Source: Metabacillus crassostreae (GTDB lineage: Bacteria; Bacillota; Bacilli; Bacillales; Bacillaceae). Taken from it: a stretch of 64,000 bases of DNA. The stretch lies in contig NZ_JAFBDU010000001.1 in the NCBI RefSeq assembly GCF_016908395.1, forward strand, positions 434,001 through 498,000, read 5' to 3'. Shown here in pieces: positions 46,136-55,005 of this stretch (positions are counted from its first letter, which is position 1; every line of letters begins with the position of its first letter). A model generated the notes under the pieces. The model saw only the letters and a list, made by a program, of their open reading frames with translations, searched no databases and was not told the DNA's origin. The translations under genes and the position numbers were made by a program.

Positions 46136-46223
46136 TTAAAGTAATTGGTAGTGAGTTCAATAAATATTTTTAGTATTTCGTGTAAATAGCACGATAATTA
46201 ATATATTTTTTAGGAGGTTGATT

Positions 46224-46502
46224 ATGACATATAGTAAATGGTCAATAATCGCTATACTTTTTGGATTGCTTTCTTTTGGATTAAATTGGATAGTAGTAGG
46301 TTACTATGAACCCATTGTACTTATAGGAGCACTTTTTTTATTGATAGGAGCTTTATTCAGTTTTATAGCAATCTCTAGGAAGGAAAAAGGTCGTATAAAA
46401 TATATATCGCTTACTTTCTTTTTTATAATCTTATTTTTAGTTACTTGGTATGAGCCATTTCAATTTATTCGTATATTAACTTGGCTAAAAAATATTACTT
46501 AA
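46224..46502 (+). CDS. 92-residue membrane protein
   Basis: ATG at 46224 six bases after AGGAGG. Three helices (5-27, 32-52, 62-80) with short loops. A Bacillus-type small membrane protein; family not recognised. Confidence 0.7.
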   Translation: MTYSKWSIIAILFGLLSFGLNWIVVGYYEPIVLIGALFLLIGALFSFIAISRKEKGRIKYISLTFFFIILFLVTWYEPFQFIRILTWLKNIT

Positions 46503-46639
46503 CAAACTGCTGCTTAAATTCCAAGAATAGTTAATCCAGGCAGCTTTCTTGGTGAATGAAAGGTTAATTATTGGTAACTATTCAGCAGCATTCATTTAAA
46601 TGTAAATTTGAATAGTTTTTAAATAATTGGCCCTGTTAA

Positions 46640-46810
46640 ACTTTGTTGTTGATTTCCGTTACAGGCATTCGCTTTCCCGGGAAAAAAGCAGTTCGTTTTT
46701 TCCTAGGTCCGGGAGCCTCCTCGTAAGCTGCGGCCTGTGGGGTCTCCCTTTGACACGCTTCTCTAAGTAGGAGTCTCATATATTCACCTCTAATCAACAA
46801 TGTGCTAAAA
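46640..46810. repeat. Bacillus GC-rich hairpin repeat element
   Basis: GC-rich island in AT-rich DNA, bounded by TGTTGATT (46646) and AATCAACA (46793). Internal parts (CGCTTTCCCGGG, GGAGCCTCCTCG, TGTGGGGTCTCCC, GGAGTCTC) match the hairpin repeat scattered in many Bacillus genomes. It accounts for most of the gene-free stretch 46503-47023. A minus-strand open frame inside is an artefact of the repeat. Confidence 0.8.
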
Positions 46811-47023
46811 AACAACATTAACTTTTAACTAGTACAATAATTAAAAGGATAAAGATACATATTTGAGCAATGCCGACAAATTATAGAATTAAATGAGTTA
46901 TTTATACAGTAGTAATCCAAGATAAAGGTTAACGTTTGTAGAAAGTATAGGATGCGAGTTTACAATAAAGTTATCATTCAAAGTTAACGAAGTAGTTAAA
47001 ATATGTAGCTAAAGGAGAAATGC

Positions 47024-47392
47024 ATGAACTTAGTATTGTTATTATTAATTCTAGTTTTAATAATATTTGTAACAGAGAAATTAACATACAAAATACTTGG
47101 AGTGCAAAAGAAAAATATTGATGATATACGAGGTGAAAATATAGACCGTTGGGGTAGAGGTATTATACTTGTCATCTTCTTATGTACATTATGGTTTGTG
47201 AGTAATAAAGATTCGGATAACATAATGAAGTTGTTTTGGATGGCCTACTTTACATTATTATTTGGTTTTCAGGCTGTTATGGAGTTTATCTTTATAAAAG
47301 ATTCAAAGCAATATATGGGTACAGCTATTATACTAATATTAGGTCTCATTATTATATATAATTTAGATTATCTTTTTTCTATAATTAATTAA
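47024..47392 (+). CDS. DUF4181 membrane protein
   Basis: 122 residues; ATG after AAAGGAG. Four helices; the loop after helix 1 has the YKILGVQKKNIDDIRGENID pattern and FGFQAVMEFIF in helix 3, typical of DUF4181. Function unknown. Confidence 0.8.
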   Translation: MNLVLLLLILVLIIFVTEKLTYKILGVQKKNIDDIRGENIDRWGRGIILVIFLCTLWFVSNKDSDNIMKLFWMAYFTLLFGFQAVMEFIFIKDSKQYMGTAIILILGLIIIYNLDYLFSIIN

Positions 47393-47429
47393 GACCATCG
47401 TGGCTTTAGTGAAAAAGGAGGGAAGAAGT

Positions 47430-47630
47430 ATGAGTGGTGATGATTCCTCTAAATTAGCAAGATGGAGAGAGAAATATGGAGCTTTAGTTATTGCATTATG
47501 CTGTTTATGTAGTGCAATCACAGGCTGGGGGGATAACTGGATTCTTACAGGTATTTTACTATTGGGTGTTTTGATTTGTGGAACGATAGGAATCTTTGAT
47601 ATAAAGCGAGTACTAGAAAAAAAGAATTAA
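47430..47630 (+). CDS. 66-residue membrane protein
   Basis: ATG at 47430, eight bases after AAGGAGGG. Basic N-terminus (KLARWREKYG) and two helices (about 18-34, 39-55). Starts 38 bp after the DUF4181 gene, probably one transcript. Confidence 0.65.
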   Translation: MSGDDSSKLARWREKYGALVIALCCLCSAITGWGDNWILTGILLLGVLICGTIGIFDIKRVLEKKN

Positions 47631-47813
47631 GAATGTTCTCTCAGTAATAGAAATAAATACTTTATTAATCTATGTAACTGTGTGCTTTGCTTGGGAGAAA
47701 GGTAATATAAATATTATTCTAAAATAGCTAATTTGATTGACATAGTATAACAGTCGATTTTAACTTTATAAAAAGATTATAAAACAAACCGTCAAGGATT
47801 GGTGATTTAGAAA

Positions 47814-47999
47814 ATGATATATTTTTTAATTAGGGCTTCTTCAGGTATTGTCATTTTGTTATTTTTATTATATGTAGCCCCTAATTTTAATATAGATTGG
47901 GTTCAAGAGGGTAATCCAAAACGAATATTTGCTGTGCCGATTGCTTTAGTTGGTGGTTGGCTGAGTTTGTATTTTTATAAGGCAATAAAGAGAAATTAA
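47814..47999 (+). CDS. 61-residue membrane protein
   Basis: ATG, with only GGTGAT upstream. Two helices (4-22, 39-55) around an IDWVQEGNPKR loop. No family recognised. Confidence 0.55.
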   Translation: MIYFLIRASSGIVILLFLLYVAPNFNIDWVQEGNPKRIFAVPIALVGGWLSLYFYKAIKRN

Positions 48000-48087
48000 A
48001 AGTTTGTGAAACGATTTACATAACTGAACAATAATCATCTATCTAAAAACATAAATGGGGTTACTATGGTTGTATGGGGGAAAAACG

Positions 48088-48279
48088 GTGTTTAAGATTT
48101 CTAAATTTCAAGTTTATATAAACTATTTTATTATTACCATTGTTGTTATTCCTATTTCTTATAATGCTTGGAATGATAATAAGATGTTTTTATTTTACTT
48201 CTTTTTAGTAGCTGGAATTTTATCTTTAATAGTTAATTTCATTGCTTTAATTAATATTAGAAAGCAAGACAACTTCTAA
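48088..48279 (+). CDS. 63-residue membrane protein
   Basis: GTG at 48088 is preferred because GGGGGAA stands seven bases upstream. Two helices (about 12-28, 37-58). Family unknown. Confidence 0.5.
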   Translation: MFKISKFQVYINYFIITIVVIPISYNAWNDNKMFLFYFFLVAGILSLIVNFIALINIRKQDNF

Positions 48280-48472
48280 TAATGAAAATGAATACTTATA
48301 TTAAATTGGTCTAGAGCTGAAAATAAGCTAGTGCCAGCAACCCTTTGACCTTAATAACACTAAAGACTTTTTAACAAAGTATTATTGTTTTAATGAAAAA
48401 GGATAGCTGAAGAAGAAGACATCGTATAATAGAAGATCCAATTAATCAATTCTTTGCTTAGTAGGTGGGAAT

Positions 48473-49027
48473 TTGGCAGAAAGAAAATATGAATTAATAA
48501 AAGCATTTCCAAGAGAGATGAAAAATGATGTTATGACGGTTGTAGATAGGATGTTTAAAGCAAGCGATTTAGATTTTTCTGATTGTTTTAAGGTGGATTT
48601 TTGTGAAAATCAGCTTTTGATACCTGAACGAATTTATTATCATGAACCTTCAAAAATACAATTTAATTCCTTAACAAAAAGGCAACAAGTAATCGCAGGT
48701 TGTTTATTTACAAGACATCACAACGGTTTTGTTAGAGAATATAATTTAAAAAGGATTATTCCCCAAAGTAATGAGTATCATTTTATTATTCCTTATTTAA
48801 TTCGTTTAGTTGGAGAATATGTTTTTGAAATACTACAAGAAATTAAAGTGAATTTGAATACCATTAACAAAAGTAAAATAAAAGAATTTATTTCAGATAA
48901 TCCGCAATTTTATAATACAACTGTAAGCCAAGTAATCAGTTATTGGAATTGCTATTATAGGAGTGAATTTCCCAATATAAAAAGTTATGTTGGCTATGAG
49001 ATTATTGATTATTTTAATTCTATATAA
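48473..49027 (+). CDS. Hypothetical 184-residue soluble protein
   Basis: TTG after AGGTGGG. Basic and aromatic, mostly helical, with FNSLTKRQQVIAGCLFTRHH and FIIPYLIRLVGEYVFEILQE as the best-structured parts. No signal, no membrane helix, no known motif. Confidence 0.7.
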   Translation: MAERKYELIKAFPREMKNDVMTVVDRMFKASDLDFSDCFKVDFCENQLLIPERIYYHEPSKIQFNSLTKRQQVIAGCLFTRHHNGFVREYNLKRIIPQSNEYHFIIPYLIRLVGEYVFEILQEIKVNLNTINKSKIKEFISDNPQFYNTTVSQVISYWNCYYRSEFPNIKSYVGYEIIDYFNSI

Positions 49028-49076
49028 TGCTTAACAGTGCTTTTTAGCAATAGGTAAATGGTTAGGAGTGGTAATC

Positions 49077-49322
49077 GTGAATGAAAAAGGCTCAGAAGAA
49101 AATATTAAATTTAATGCAGTATTTTCTTTAATTATAGGGATTATATCGATTTTTGGACTTATTTTTGTTAAAGAAGGAACGTTTCTTAGCATTGCTGGAC
49201 TAATATGGGGTTTAATGAGTTTAAAAGAATCCAATGTTAAACAAAGAGGAAGGAAACTAGCTTTAGTGGCCATTGCTTTTAATTTCATAGGCTTTATTGG
49301 AGTGATCACTTTAACAGTTTAA
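49077..49322 (+). CDS. DUF4190-like small membrane protein
   Basis: 81 residues from the GTG at 49077, nine bases after AGGAG. Two helices separated by a GLIWGLMSLKES motif that recalls DUF4190. Unknown role. Confidence 0.65.
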   Translation: MNEKGSEENIKFNAVFSLIIGIISIFGLIFVKEGTFLSIAGLIWGLMSLKESNVKQRGRKLALVAIAFNFIGFIGVITLTV

Positions 49323-49406
49323 GTATTATAAAAGTTCAAAAAATAACTAGGACTCTATAAGAGCTAAATCGGTATTTAATCAAATATGTTTAAAAGTTAA
49401 TAAACG

Positions 49407-49446
49407 AAAAATAGCCAAGCCTTTACTATCAGGTTTGGCTATTTTT
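49407..49446 (+). terminator. Terminator after 49077 gene
   Basis: AAAATAGCCAAGCCT pairs with AGGTTTGGCTATTTTT. Confidence 0.9.
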
Positions 49447-49574
49447 CTAGCATTAAATAATATTATTATGTTAACTAGAATTTTAGAGTTTTCATTTTAT
49501 CCTTGGGCAGTAAAGTTAAATGAAAAATGGTAAAATTAGTATAAGTTAGATAAAGCGTTAGGGAGGTTAAGCTA

Positions 49575-49766
49575 ATGTACGTTAAAATAATGCGATTTAT
49601 TACTTTATATATGGTTGCTGGAATTGGTTTAGGTCTCATCTTAACATATGCTCCCAGTGCAGCTCCAATTGTATATTGGTTATCAATTATATTATTGGGC
49701 ATTTGTTTTGGATGCCTATTATATTATTACGGTAGTAAACTACGAAAAAATACAAAGAAATCTTAA
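49575..49766 (+). CDS. 63-residue membrane protein
   Basis: ATG after GGGAGGT. Two helices (7-26, 31-50) and a Lys-rich tail. No family. Confidence 0.6.
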   Translation: MYVKIMRFITLYMVAGIGLGLILTYAPSAAPIVYWLSIILLGICFGCLLYYYGSKLRKNTKKS

Positions 49767-50040
49767 TAAAAATGCTGAACTAATTATAAACGGTAAATTG
49801 ATGGAAACTAATAATTGGTCGGGGGCTTCCGAATAAAATGGAATTCCATTTTATTATGAGCTTGTTCTATAAATAAGTGGTTGGAAAAAAGGTGAGAGAG
49901 AGCTTATCCAAGTTCAATAAGAGATTACAAAATTTTAATTTTAGCAAATGATAGCAAGCTCTTAATAAAACAATAATCAGTGCATTGATAATGAAGCAAG
50001 TTTCTGAACGATAGTTTTCCAAAAAGAGGAGAGCACTAAT

Positions 50041-50493
50041 TTGAAAACAGAAAATAAGGTAGCGACCATTGTAGTATGTATTATGCTAATTGTTGCTTTC
50101 ATAAAATTTATTGAAGAGGAGGATTTGTGGGATTTAAACGAAAAACGATTTAAAGAAAAAATCCTTTCCATAGATGAATCTGTTGAAAAGGTGAATTTAA
50201 TAGATGTCACCCCGTTTGAGTGGGATGTTGCCTATTCATTTAATCCCTACACAAGTAATGAAGATGTATACGAAATGGTTGGGTACAAGTGGGCTGACAT
50301 TACAGAAACCATCAATGAGGGTATGAACCAAATTGTTTTTATGAAGGATGAAGAGGTCGTTTGTTATGTATACGGATATCCAGAGAATAATGGGTACGGA
50401 CTCTATTTTAATACACTGATGGTTACATCTGATTCGCAATTGGTTTTTCAGGTAGACAGGAGTAGTGGATTAAACTATCTATATCGTGAATAG
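50041..50493 (+). CDS. Hypothetical membrane-anchored protein
   Basis: 150 residues; TTG after AGAGGAGAG. One N-terminal helix (6-22) then a soluble beta-rich domain with SIDESVEKVNLIDVTPFEWD and a DEEVVCYVYGYPENNGYGLY end. Similar single-pass proteins with this 'PFEWD' phrase occur in Bacillus, but without function. Confidence 0.75.
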   Translation: MKTENKVATIVVCIMLIVAFIKFIEEEDLWDLNEKRFKEKILSIDESVEKVNLIDVTPFEWDVAYSFNPYTSNEDVYEMVGYKWADITETINEGMNQIVFMKDEEVVCYVYGYPENNGYGLYFNTLMVTSDSQLVFQVDRSSGLNYLYRE

Positions 50494-50521
50494 GTTAAGG
50501 AACGTTACTGTCTAGGAAGGG

Positions 50522-50710
50522 AGTATCTTTAAAAAGAAGAGATTATTTGGGATTCTGGTGCTAGTATATTTTTTTGTTTTTTTATAAGTAGATTTATTCA
50601 ATTATCGTAAGTCTATAGCTTCAACATCTTCATCATCTGAAGATGTTGAAGCTTGTATAACTACACTAAAATGCAAGTGTTCAAGTATTGAAATAGAAAT
50701 TGCTTACTAA
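50522..50710 (+). pseudogene. Degenerate exported-peptide gene
   Basis: GGAAGGGAGT precedes a frame that encodes a signal-peptide-like stretch (KKKRLFGILVLVYFFVFL), hits TAA at 50585-50587 and continues open to 50710 with a Cys-containing tail. No normal start codon remains. Within it 50617-50653 forms a perfect 16-bp inverted repeat. Confidence 0.35.
50617..50653. repeat. Perfect 16-bp inverted repeat
   Basis: AGCTTCAACATCTTCA, loop TCATC, then its exact complement. No T tract follows. The gene-free stretch 50711-51164 after it shows nothing else I can support. Confidence 0.85.
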
Positions 50711-51164
50711 AAGATTTAGTGTATATCAGGGGAGAATTGGAGAAGTTATCTACATTGAACAAAAATAAAAAGTTAAATACCATGTATTTATTCTTCTTAA
50801 TTAAAGAGAATATAAATGTATGAATGATAAAAGTAAACAATATGAAATATTTTTAGAAAGCCCTATACCAATGAGCATGTCCTTTTACACTGCCATGAAA
50901 ATATACTACATAACTTCTTAAACATAATAAGACTAAAGTTTGCTTTAATTTTGATTCAAAGTTAGTGGTTGATCGAATAAATGTCTTAATAAATCAGCAA
51001 CTGCTCCTAACCTTTAAAATAAAGTAAATCTGAGATTCTTAAATTCATTTTTTAAATGATGAATTTGAACTTGATTCAGTTGCTAAAAAAATAACTTTAA
51101 CTACTGGATAAATACATCTATATTGATTTATTTTATTAATCATACAAAAAGGTTGTAGAAGACT

Positions 51165-51665
51165 ATGACAATTGAGCAATTTATTATGTTTTTTTTATTC
51201 ATTATACCAATTGCTTCTTTATTGTATATTCCACGGGAGAAGTTAAGGTTAGCAATAGTAAGTTTTTTAGTGTTTCATGCATTTACATGGGCAGGTTGTA
51301 TTATTTTAGTCCAAACAGGCTCTATTGAATATCCTGTAAGAATTTTCACATATTCAACTAAAGTGGGATTTACTCAAAACTTCCTGTTTATTCCGATGGT
51401 TTTCACATGGTTTATTCTTATTTTTCCAATTAACTCATCATTTACCAAAAAAGTACTTCATTATTTTATATTTATTTCTATCATTGTTTGGTTTATTTAC
51501 TTTATTTCGATATATACAAACTTACAAGAATTCCTCAAAGAAACAGAAAAGTCACAACCTATGCGTTTATATATTAATTTTGCTTTTTATTTTGTCATTT
51601 GTCATTTATATGTTGATTGGTTTTCCAAAAAAGCAATTGAAGGAAAGGGAAACTACTATGATTGA
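51165..51665 (+). CDS. CBO0543-family membrane protein
   Basis: 166 residues; ATG after AAAGGTTG. Five helices with LYIPREKLRLAIVSFLVFHA, TGSIEYPVRIFTYSTKVGF and an aromatic C-terminus (HLYVDWFSK). More diverged than its neighbour. Its end overlaps the next gene by 8 bp, so the two are translationally coupled and may form a pair. Confidence 0.8.
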   Translation: MTIEQFIMFFLFIIPIASLLYIPREKLRLAIVSFLVFHAFTWAGCIILVQTGSIEYPVRIFTYSTKVGFTQNFLFIPMVFTWFILIFPINSSFTKKVLHYFIFISIIVWFIYFISIYTNLQEFLKETEKSQPMRLYINFAFYFVICHLYVDWFSKKAIEGKGNYYD

Positions 51666-52131
51666 AAAAATGATCCTCAATGGAACATTGGTTATATATT
51701 TGACTGCAATATTGTTTATCCCTTACAAAAAAGCAGATAAAGCCTCATTCATTTTCTTTATGTCCCAATTTTTCACTTGGATTTTAGGATTGAGTGTTGT
51801 TGAATTAGGTTGGTTAGAATATCCTGTTCGTGAATTTGCAGAAGTAAATAAAACTAGTTTATTATTTGAGTATGTAGTCTTTCCAATCACAACTATTTTC
51901 TTCATTCTTCATTATCCACGAAAAAAAACACTTAAGATAAGATCGGGATATTATTTTACTATTATTTCGTTTTTTACGATCATAGAGTATTTACTAGAGA
52001 AATACACAATGGTTATCGAATATCACTCATGGGACTGGTATTGGACCTGGATTAGTTTGTTTTCTTTATTTTATATTGAGATGGTGATATATAAATGGTT
52101 TTTTAAATTGAAACAAGTTTTTTCTATTTAG
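51658..52131 (+). CDS. CBO0543-family membrane protein
   Basis: 158 residues from the ATG at 51658, with AAGGAAAGGG upstream. Best family match in the window: FFMSQFFTWILGLSVVELGW, LEYPVREFAEVNKTSLLFEY, EKYTMVIEYHSWDWYWTW. Similar over its length to the protein at 12931-13395. Confidence 0.85.
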   Translation: MIEKMILNGTLVIYLTAILFIPYKKADKASFIFFMSQFFTWILGLSVVELGWLEYPVREFAEVNKTSLLFEYVVFPITTIFFILHYPRKKTLKIRSGYYFTIISFFTIIEYLLEKYTMVIEYHSWDWYWTWISLFSLFYIEMVIYKWFFKLKQVFSI

Positions 52132-52147
52132 TATAAGAGGGGCTTCA

Positions 52148-52348
52148 TTGAAGAATCTTACATTAATGTTCATTTTGTGTTGTAATGTTTTTATTATTTC
52201 AGAATATAACACAGATAGGTTAATCAAAGAAAAAAATTGCGAAGATAATAGCTCGACTTTTACTAATGAATATGGCGAAATGTTTGGAAAAGAAAATAGT
52301 ATTGGAATTATTGGTGAGAAAAATTTTACAGCAAATGGTCATAAATGA
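52148..52348 (+). CDS. Possible small exported protein
   Basis: 66 residues; TTG after AGAGGGG, 16 bp after the CBO0543 gene. A short hydrophobic N-terminus (LTLMFILCCNVFIIS) precedes a polar tail. Could be a remnant of a larger gene. Low support. Confidence 0.4.
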   Translation: MKNLTLMFILCCNVFIISEYNTDRLIKEKNCEDNSSTFTNEYGEMFGKENSIGIIGEKNFTANGHK

Positions 52349-52360
52349 AGATTTGCGATA

Positions 52361-52406
52361 TTGTGAAGTTCTTCACTTAAACTAACGGGCAGTAGAGTTG
52401 AATAAG
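52361..52406 (+). repeat. Cassette-type repeat, copy 1
   Basis: GATATTGTGAAG-type lead (from 52357), then CTTAAACTAACGGGCAG and GAGTTGAATAAG. Nearly the same as the copy at 63564-63612. Confidence 0.75.
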
Positions 52407-52468
52407 AACTTTGATGAGTTTTAGTCAGATAATGTAATATAATCTAAAATTATTTGGTGGGTGAAGTA

Positions 52469-52939
52469 ATGGAGATTAGGTTAAAAAAAGCAACAGATAA
52501 TGATGCACAATCTATTTTTGATATTCAAGTTAAGGCATTTTTGCCATTGTTGGATAAGTATAAAGACTATGATACTAATCCAGCAAATGAAACTATCGAC
52601 AGGGTATTAACGAGAATAAATAGACCTGATGGTGGTTTCTATAAGATATTGGCTGATAATAAACTTGTAGGTGCTATCTGTGTTTTTTGGATAGAAGATG
52701 TACATTTTTGGATTAGTCCAATGTTTATTTTACCTACTTATCAAAGAAAAGGAATAGCTCAGAAGGCTATAATTTTAATTGAAGAAATGTTCCCTCAAGC
52801 AACCAGTTGGGAATTAGCTACAATATTAGGGGAAGCAGGAAATTGTTATTTATATGAAAAAATGGGCTATAACCAAACAGGAGATAGCAAGACAATAAAT
52901 GATAAAACAACCCTTATTTTTTATAAAAAGGTTTGTTAA
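52469..52939 (+). CDS. GNAT acetyltransferase
   Basis: 156 residues from the ATG at 52469 (GGTGGGTGAAG upstream). MEIRLKKATDNDAQSIFDIQ start and FILPTYQRKGIAQKAIILIE acetyl-CoA loop. The TAA lies inside the repeat that follows, a cassette-like arrangement. Confidence 0.88.
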   Translation: MEIRLKKATDNDAQSIFDIQVKAFLPLLDKYKDYDTNPANETIDRVLTRINRPDGGFYKILADNKLVGAICVFWIEDVHFWISPMFILPTYQRKGIAQKAIILIEEMFPQATSWELATILGEAGNCYLYEKMGYNQTGDSKTINDKTTLIFYKKVC

Positions 52940-52976
52940 GCTAACGTGCGAGTGTTCAATAAGAACAGTCGCTTTT
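52933..52976 (+). repeat. Cassette-type repeat, copy 2, with terminator
   Basis: TTGTTAAGCTAACGTGCGAG continues into hairpin GCGAGTGTTC-AATAA-GAACAGTCGC (one mismatch), then TTTTT. Contains the stop codon of the GNAT gene. Confidence 0.8.
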
Positions 52977-53078
52977 TCACTATCGGAGCAGTTTGGTTTA
53001 AAGGAACGGATAAGGATAATTGGGATTAGAATTTCCCATTTATCCACCCTTTAAATCCTAAAAAATGTTAATCGATTC

Positions 53079-53660
53079 CTATGATTTAGGTCTCCAATGG
53101 AAAGGAACAGTTGTGTTATGATTATTAGCCCATTTAAGAAAGCCATCTATATTCCTAACTCCAAATTCTAATACGGCTTGATAAATAAAAATGGACGAAT
53201 ACTCTTCGTTTAACAGAAGTAATGCTTCTTTAATATCAAGAATCGATTTTCTTGTATCTTCGGTTAAGTTATTTTTCATAAAAGGTACTAAATCCCTTGA
53301 GAGTGCACCTTTCCGTTTATTTGAGAAAAACCACATATCAATATTCCATTCAAGTTCCTCTGCTTGATAAATCAATTTAAAGTAATGACCATTAAAATCT
53401 GTCCTTGTGTAATCTCTATATTTAAGTTCAATTACGTTTTTATTTAAAGTCAGTAATGCTAATTCACGCATAATTTCATATGGATTAGGGACCTCACTGA
53501 ATATTTCTAAATCAATATCGGGTGTAACAATTAAATCATAAGCAACTGCACCTACTATAAAACAGTTACCTACTGATTCCCATTTCTGTACCAATTTTAA
53601 TTTATTTAAGATATCATCTGCTTGCTGTTTTCGTATAGCTGCCTTTTCAAGACTGTTCAT
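53079..53660 (-). CDS. Nucleotidyltransferase-fold protein
   Basis: 193 residues; ATG after AAGGTGG. VGNCFIVGAVAYDLIVTPDIDLEIF holds the G..hG..DxDxx catalytic pattern of the Pol-beta-like superfamily (Asp pair about residues 47-51), as in antibiotic nucleotidyltransferases and minimal NTases; the C-terminal half is helical. Only minus-strand gene in the repeat array. Substrate unknown. Confidence 0.75.
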   Translation of the reverse strand: MNSLEKAAIRKQQADDILNKLKLVQKWESVGNCFIVGAVAYDLIVTPDIDLEIFSEVPNPYEIMRELALLTLNKNVIELKYRDYTRTDFNGHYFKLIYQAEELEWNIDMWFFSNKRKGALSRDLVPFMKNNLTEDTRKSILDIKEALLLLNEEYSSIFIYQAVLEFGVRNIDGFLKWANNHNTTVPFHWRPKS

Positions 53661-53781
53661 TAGTCCACCTTCTTTTATTTTTGAGTAATATAATAGAATA
53701 CAAAATTAAACAAATAATTGCAAATAAGAATTATAAACACTTGGCATACTTGGGATTTAACAAATCTAATTAATTGCTATT

Positions 53782-53810
53782 AATCTCTAAAGAGAGATTT
53801 TTTCTTTTTT
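53782..53810 (+). terminator. Terminator hairpin without upstream gene
   Basis: AATCTCT-AAAG-AGAGATT followed by TTTTTCTTTTTT. Reads plus strand, but the preceding gene is on the minus strand; perhaps left by cassette shuffling. Confidence 0.7.
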
Positions 53811-53865
53811 ACTGACAAGGGTTTATTAAAAGAAACGGCAAAAGACAAGTTTGTGGAGGAATCTA

Positions 53866-53937
53866 CTTAAACAAACGGGGGCGTTTAGCCAAGAAGGGAT
53901 TGACGCTATTTTTATAGAATCTATTGTGCTAACGGAT
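53866..53937 (+). repeat. Cassette-type repeat, copy 3
   Basis: CTTAAACAAACGGGGGC, then hairpin GCGTTTAGCC-AAGAA-GGGATTGACGC, then TATTTTTATAGAATCTATTG and GTGCTAACGG. Confidence 0.8.
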
Positions 53938-53964
53938 CAGGTTTGTATAACAAGGGGGGATAAA

Positions 53965-54150
53965 ATGAAACCATTTGATGTGGTTAGAATTACAAAAGAC
54001 AAGCCACATGAAGCCATCACCAAAGGGCAAATTGGGACAATTTTAGAAGTTTATGATGAGAAAAAATTTGAAGTAGAAATATGTGATAGTAATGGAACAA
54101 CGTTATTCTTAGGTGCGTTATCACGAGAATTTCTTGAAGTTGTTGTTTAA
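53965..54150 (+). CDS. DUF4926 family protein
   Basis: 61 residues; ATG at 53965 after GGGGGGA. FDVVRITKDKPHEAITKGQI and GTILEVYDEKKFEVE form the SH3-like beta barrel of DUF4926, often found in toxin-immunity or cassette settings. The upstream part of the open frame is repeat sequence. Confidence 0.85.
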   Translation: MKPFDVVRITKDKPHEAITKGQIGTILEVYDEKKFEVEICDSNGTTLFLGALSREFLEVVV

Positions 54151-54202
54151 CTAAGGTTTCATTGTAGGTTGGTTTAATGAAGGAAAACTTGAATGAATCG
54201 GT

Positions 54203-54285
54203 CTTGTTAAACTAACAGGGGTGTTTCTAGCAGAAACGCTTATTGCACTATTGTGGGCATTTCTTTAATCAGGAATGCCTTTTCT
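54203..54285 (+). repeat. Cassette-type repeat, copy 4, plus terminator
   Basis: CTTGTTAAACTAACAGGGG, hairpin GTGTTTCT-AGC-AGAAACGC, then a second hairpin GGCATTTC...GGAATGCC with TTTT at 54256-54283. A partial further copy, TGTTAAACTAATGTGAGCAG, follows at 54308-54333. Confidence 0.75.
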
Positions 54286-54410
54286 ATGTAAGTGAAAAGG
54301 AAATTAATGTTAAACTAATGTGAGCAGCTAAGGAAAACGGAAAATATTCAAAAGAAGGAGACATTATCCTTAAGATGTTTAGGATAGTTGGAGAAGGGGC
54401 TGGAGAATAG

Positions 54411-54839
54411 ATGAAAAAAGGACAAATTCGAGCAATTGCTATTTGTGTATTTAGGAAAAACGATTCAATACTTGTCTGTGAAGGATTTGATGAGGTAAAG
54501 CAAGATTATTATTATCGTCCAATTGGAGGAGGAATTGAATACGGGGAGACAAGTTCTAATGCTTTAAAGAGAGAAGTCCTTGAAGAGATTGGGGCCAATA
54601 TAACAAACGTAATCTTCTTAGGAACTCTTGAAAATATATTTACTTATAATGGGGACCTTGGGCACGAAATAGTATTTGTATATAATGCTGAATTTGTTGA
54701 AAAGTCCTTTTATGAAAAACCTTCTTTTGTAGGGTATGAAGATAATGGGGTACAATTCAAATTGTATTGGAAGCCAATTAGCCAATTTACAAATGAGAAA
54801 TTAAGGTTAGTTCCAGAGGGACTATCAACTTTGCTTTAG
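54411..54839 (+). CDS. NUDIX hydrolase
   Basis: 142 residues; ATG with GGAGAAT just upstream. Complete Nudix box GGGIEYGETSSNALKREV plus LEEIGANI (about residues 40-65). Hydrolyses nucleoside-diphosphate-X compounds; lone gene between two repeats. Confidence 0.92.
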   Translation: MKKGQIRAIAICVFRKNDSILVCEGFDEVKQDYYYRPIGGGIEYGETSSNALKREVLEEIGANITNVIFLGTLENIFTYNGDLGHEIVFVYNAEFVEKSFYEKPSFVGYEDNGVQFKLYWKPISQFTNEKLRLVPEGLSTLL

Positions 54840-54864
54840 AAAGTAAAATTGGTTGAAAACTTCT

Positions 54865-54950
54865 TATTGCACTAACGGGTAGCATTCCTTAAAGAAAGAA
54901 AGGATTGCCCTTTGTCTTATTGAAGTATAGGTGCAGTTTAGTGTAATAAG
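54865..54950 (+). repeat. Cassette-type repeat, copy 5
   Basis: TTGCACTAACGGGTAGC, arms ATTCCTT and AAGGATT around AAAGAAAG, then GTGCAGTTTAGTGTAATAAG (54931-54950). Confidence 0.75.
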
Positions 54951-55005
54951 GCATTTGGGTTTTATGGTAAAATTAAACACGAACATTTAGGGGGGGATCT
55001 ATCAA

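Noticed and set aside
46636-46818. 60-codon minus-strand gene
   Set aside because: Lies entirely in the GC-rich hairpin repeat.
53851-53964. N-terminal extension of the DUF4926 gene
   Set aside because: Translates the cassette-type repeat; the internal ATG has the proper ribosome binding site.
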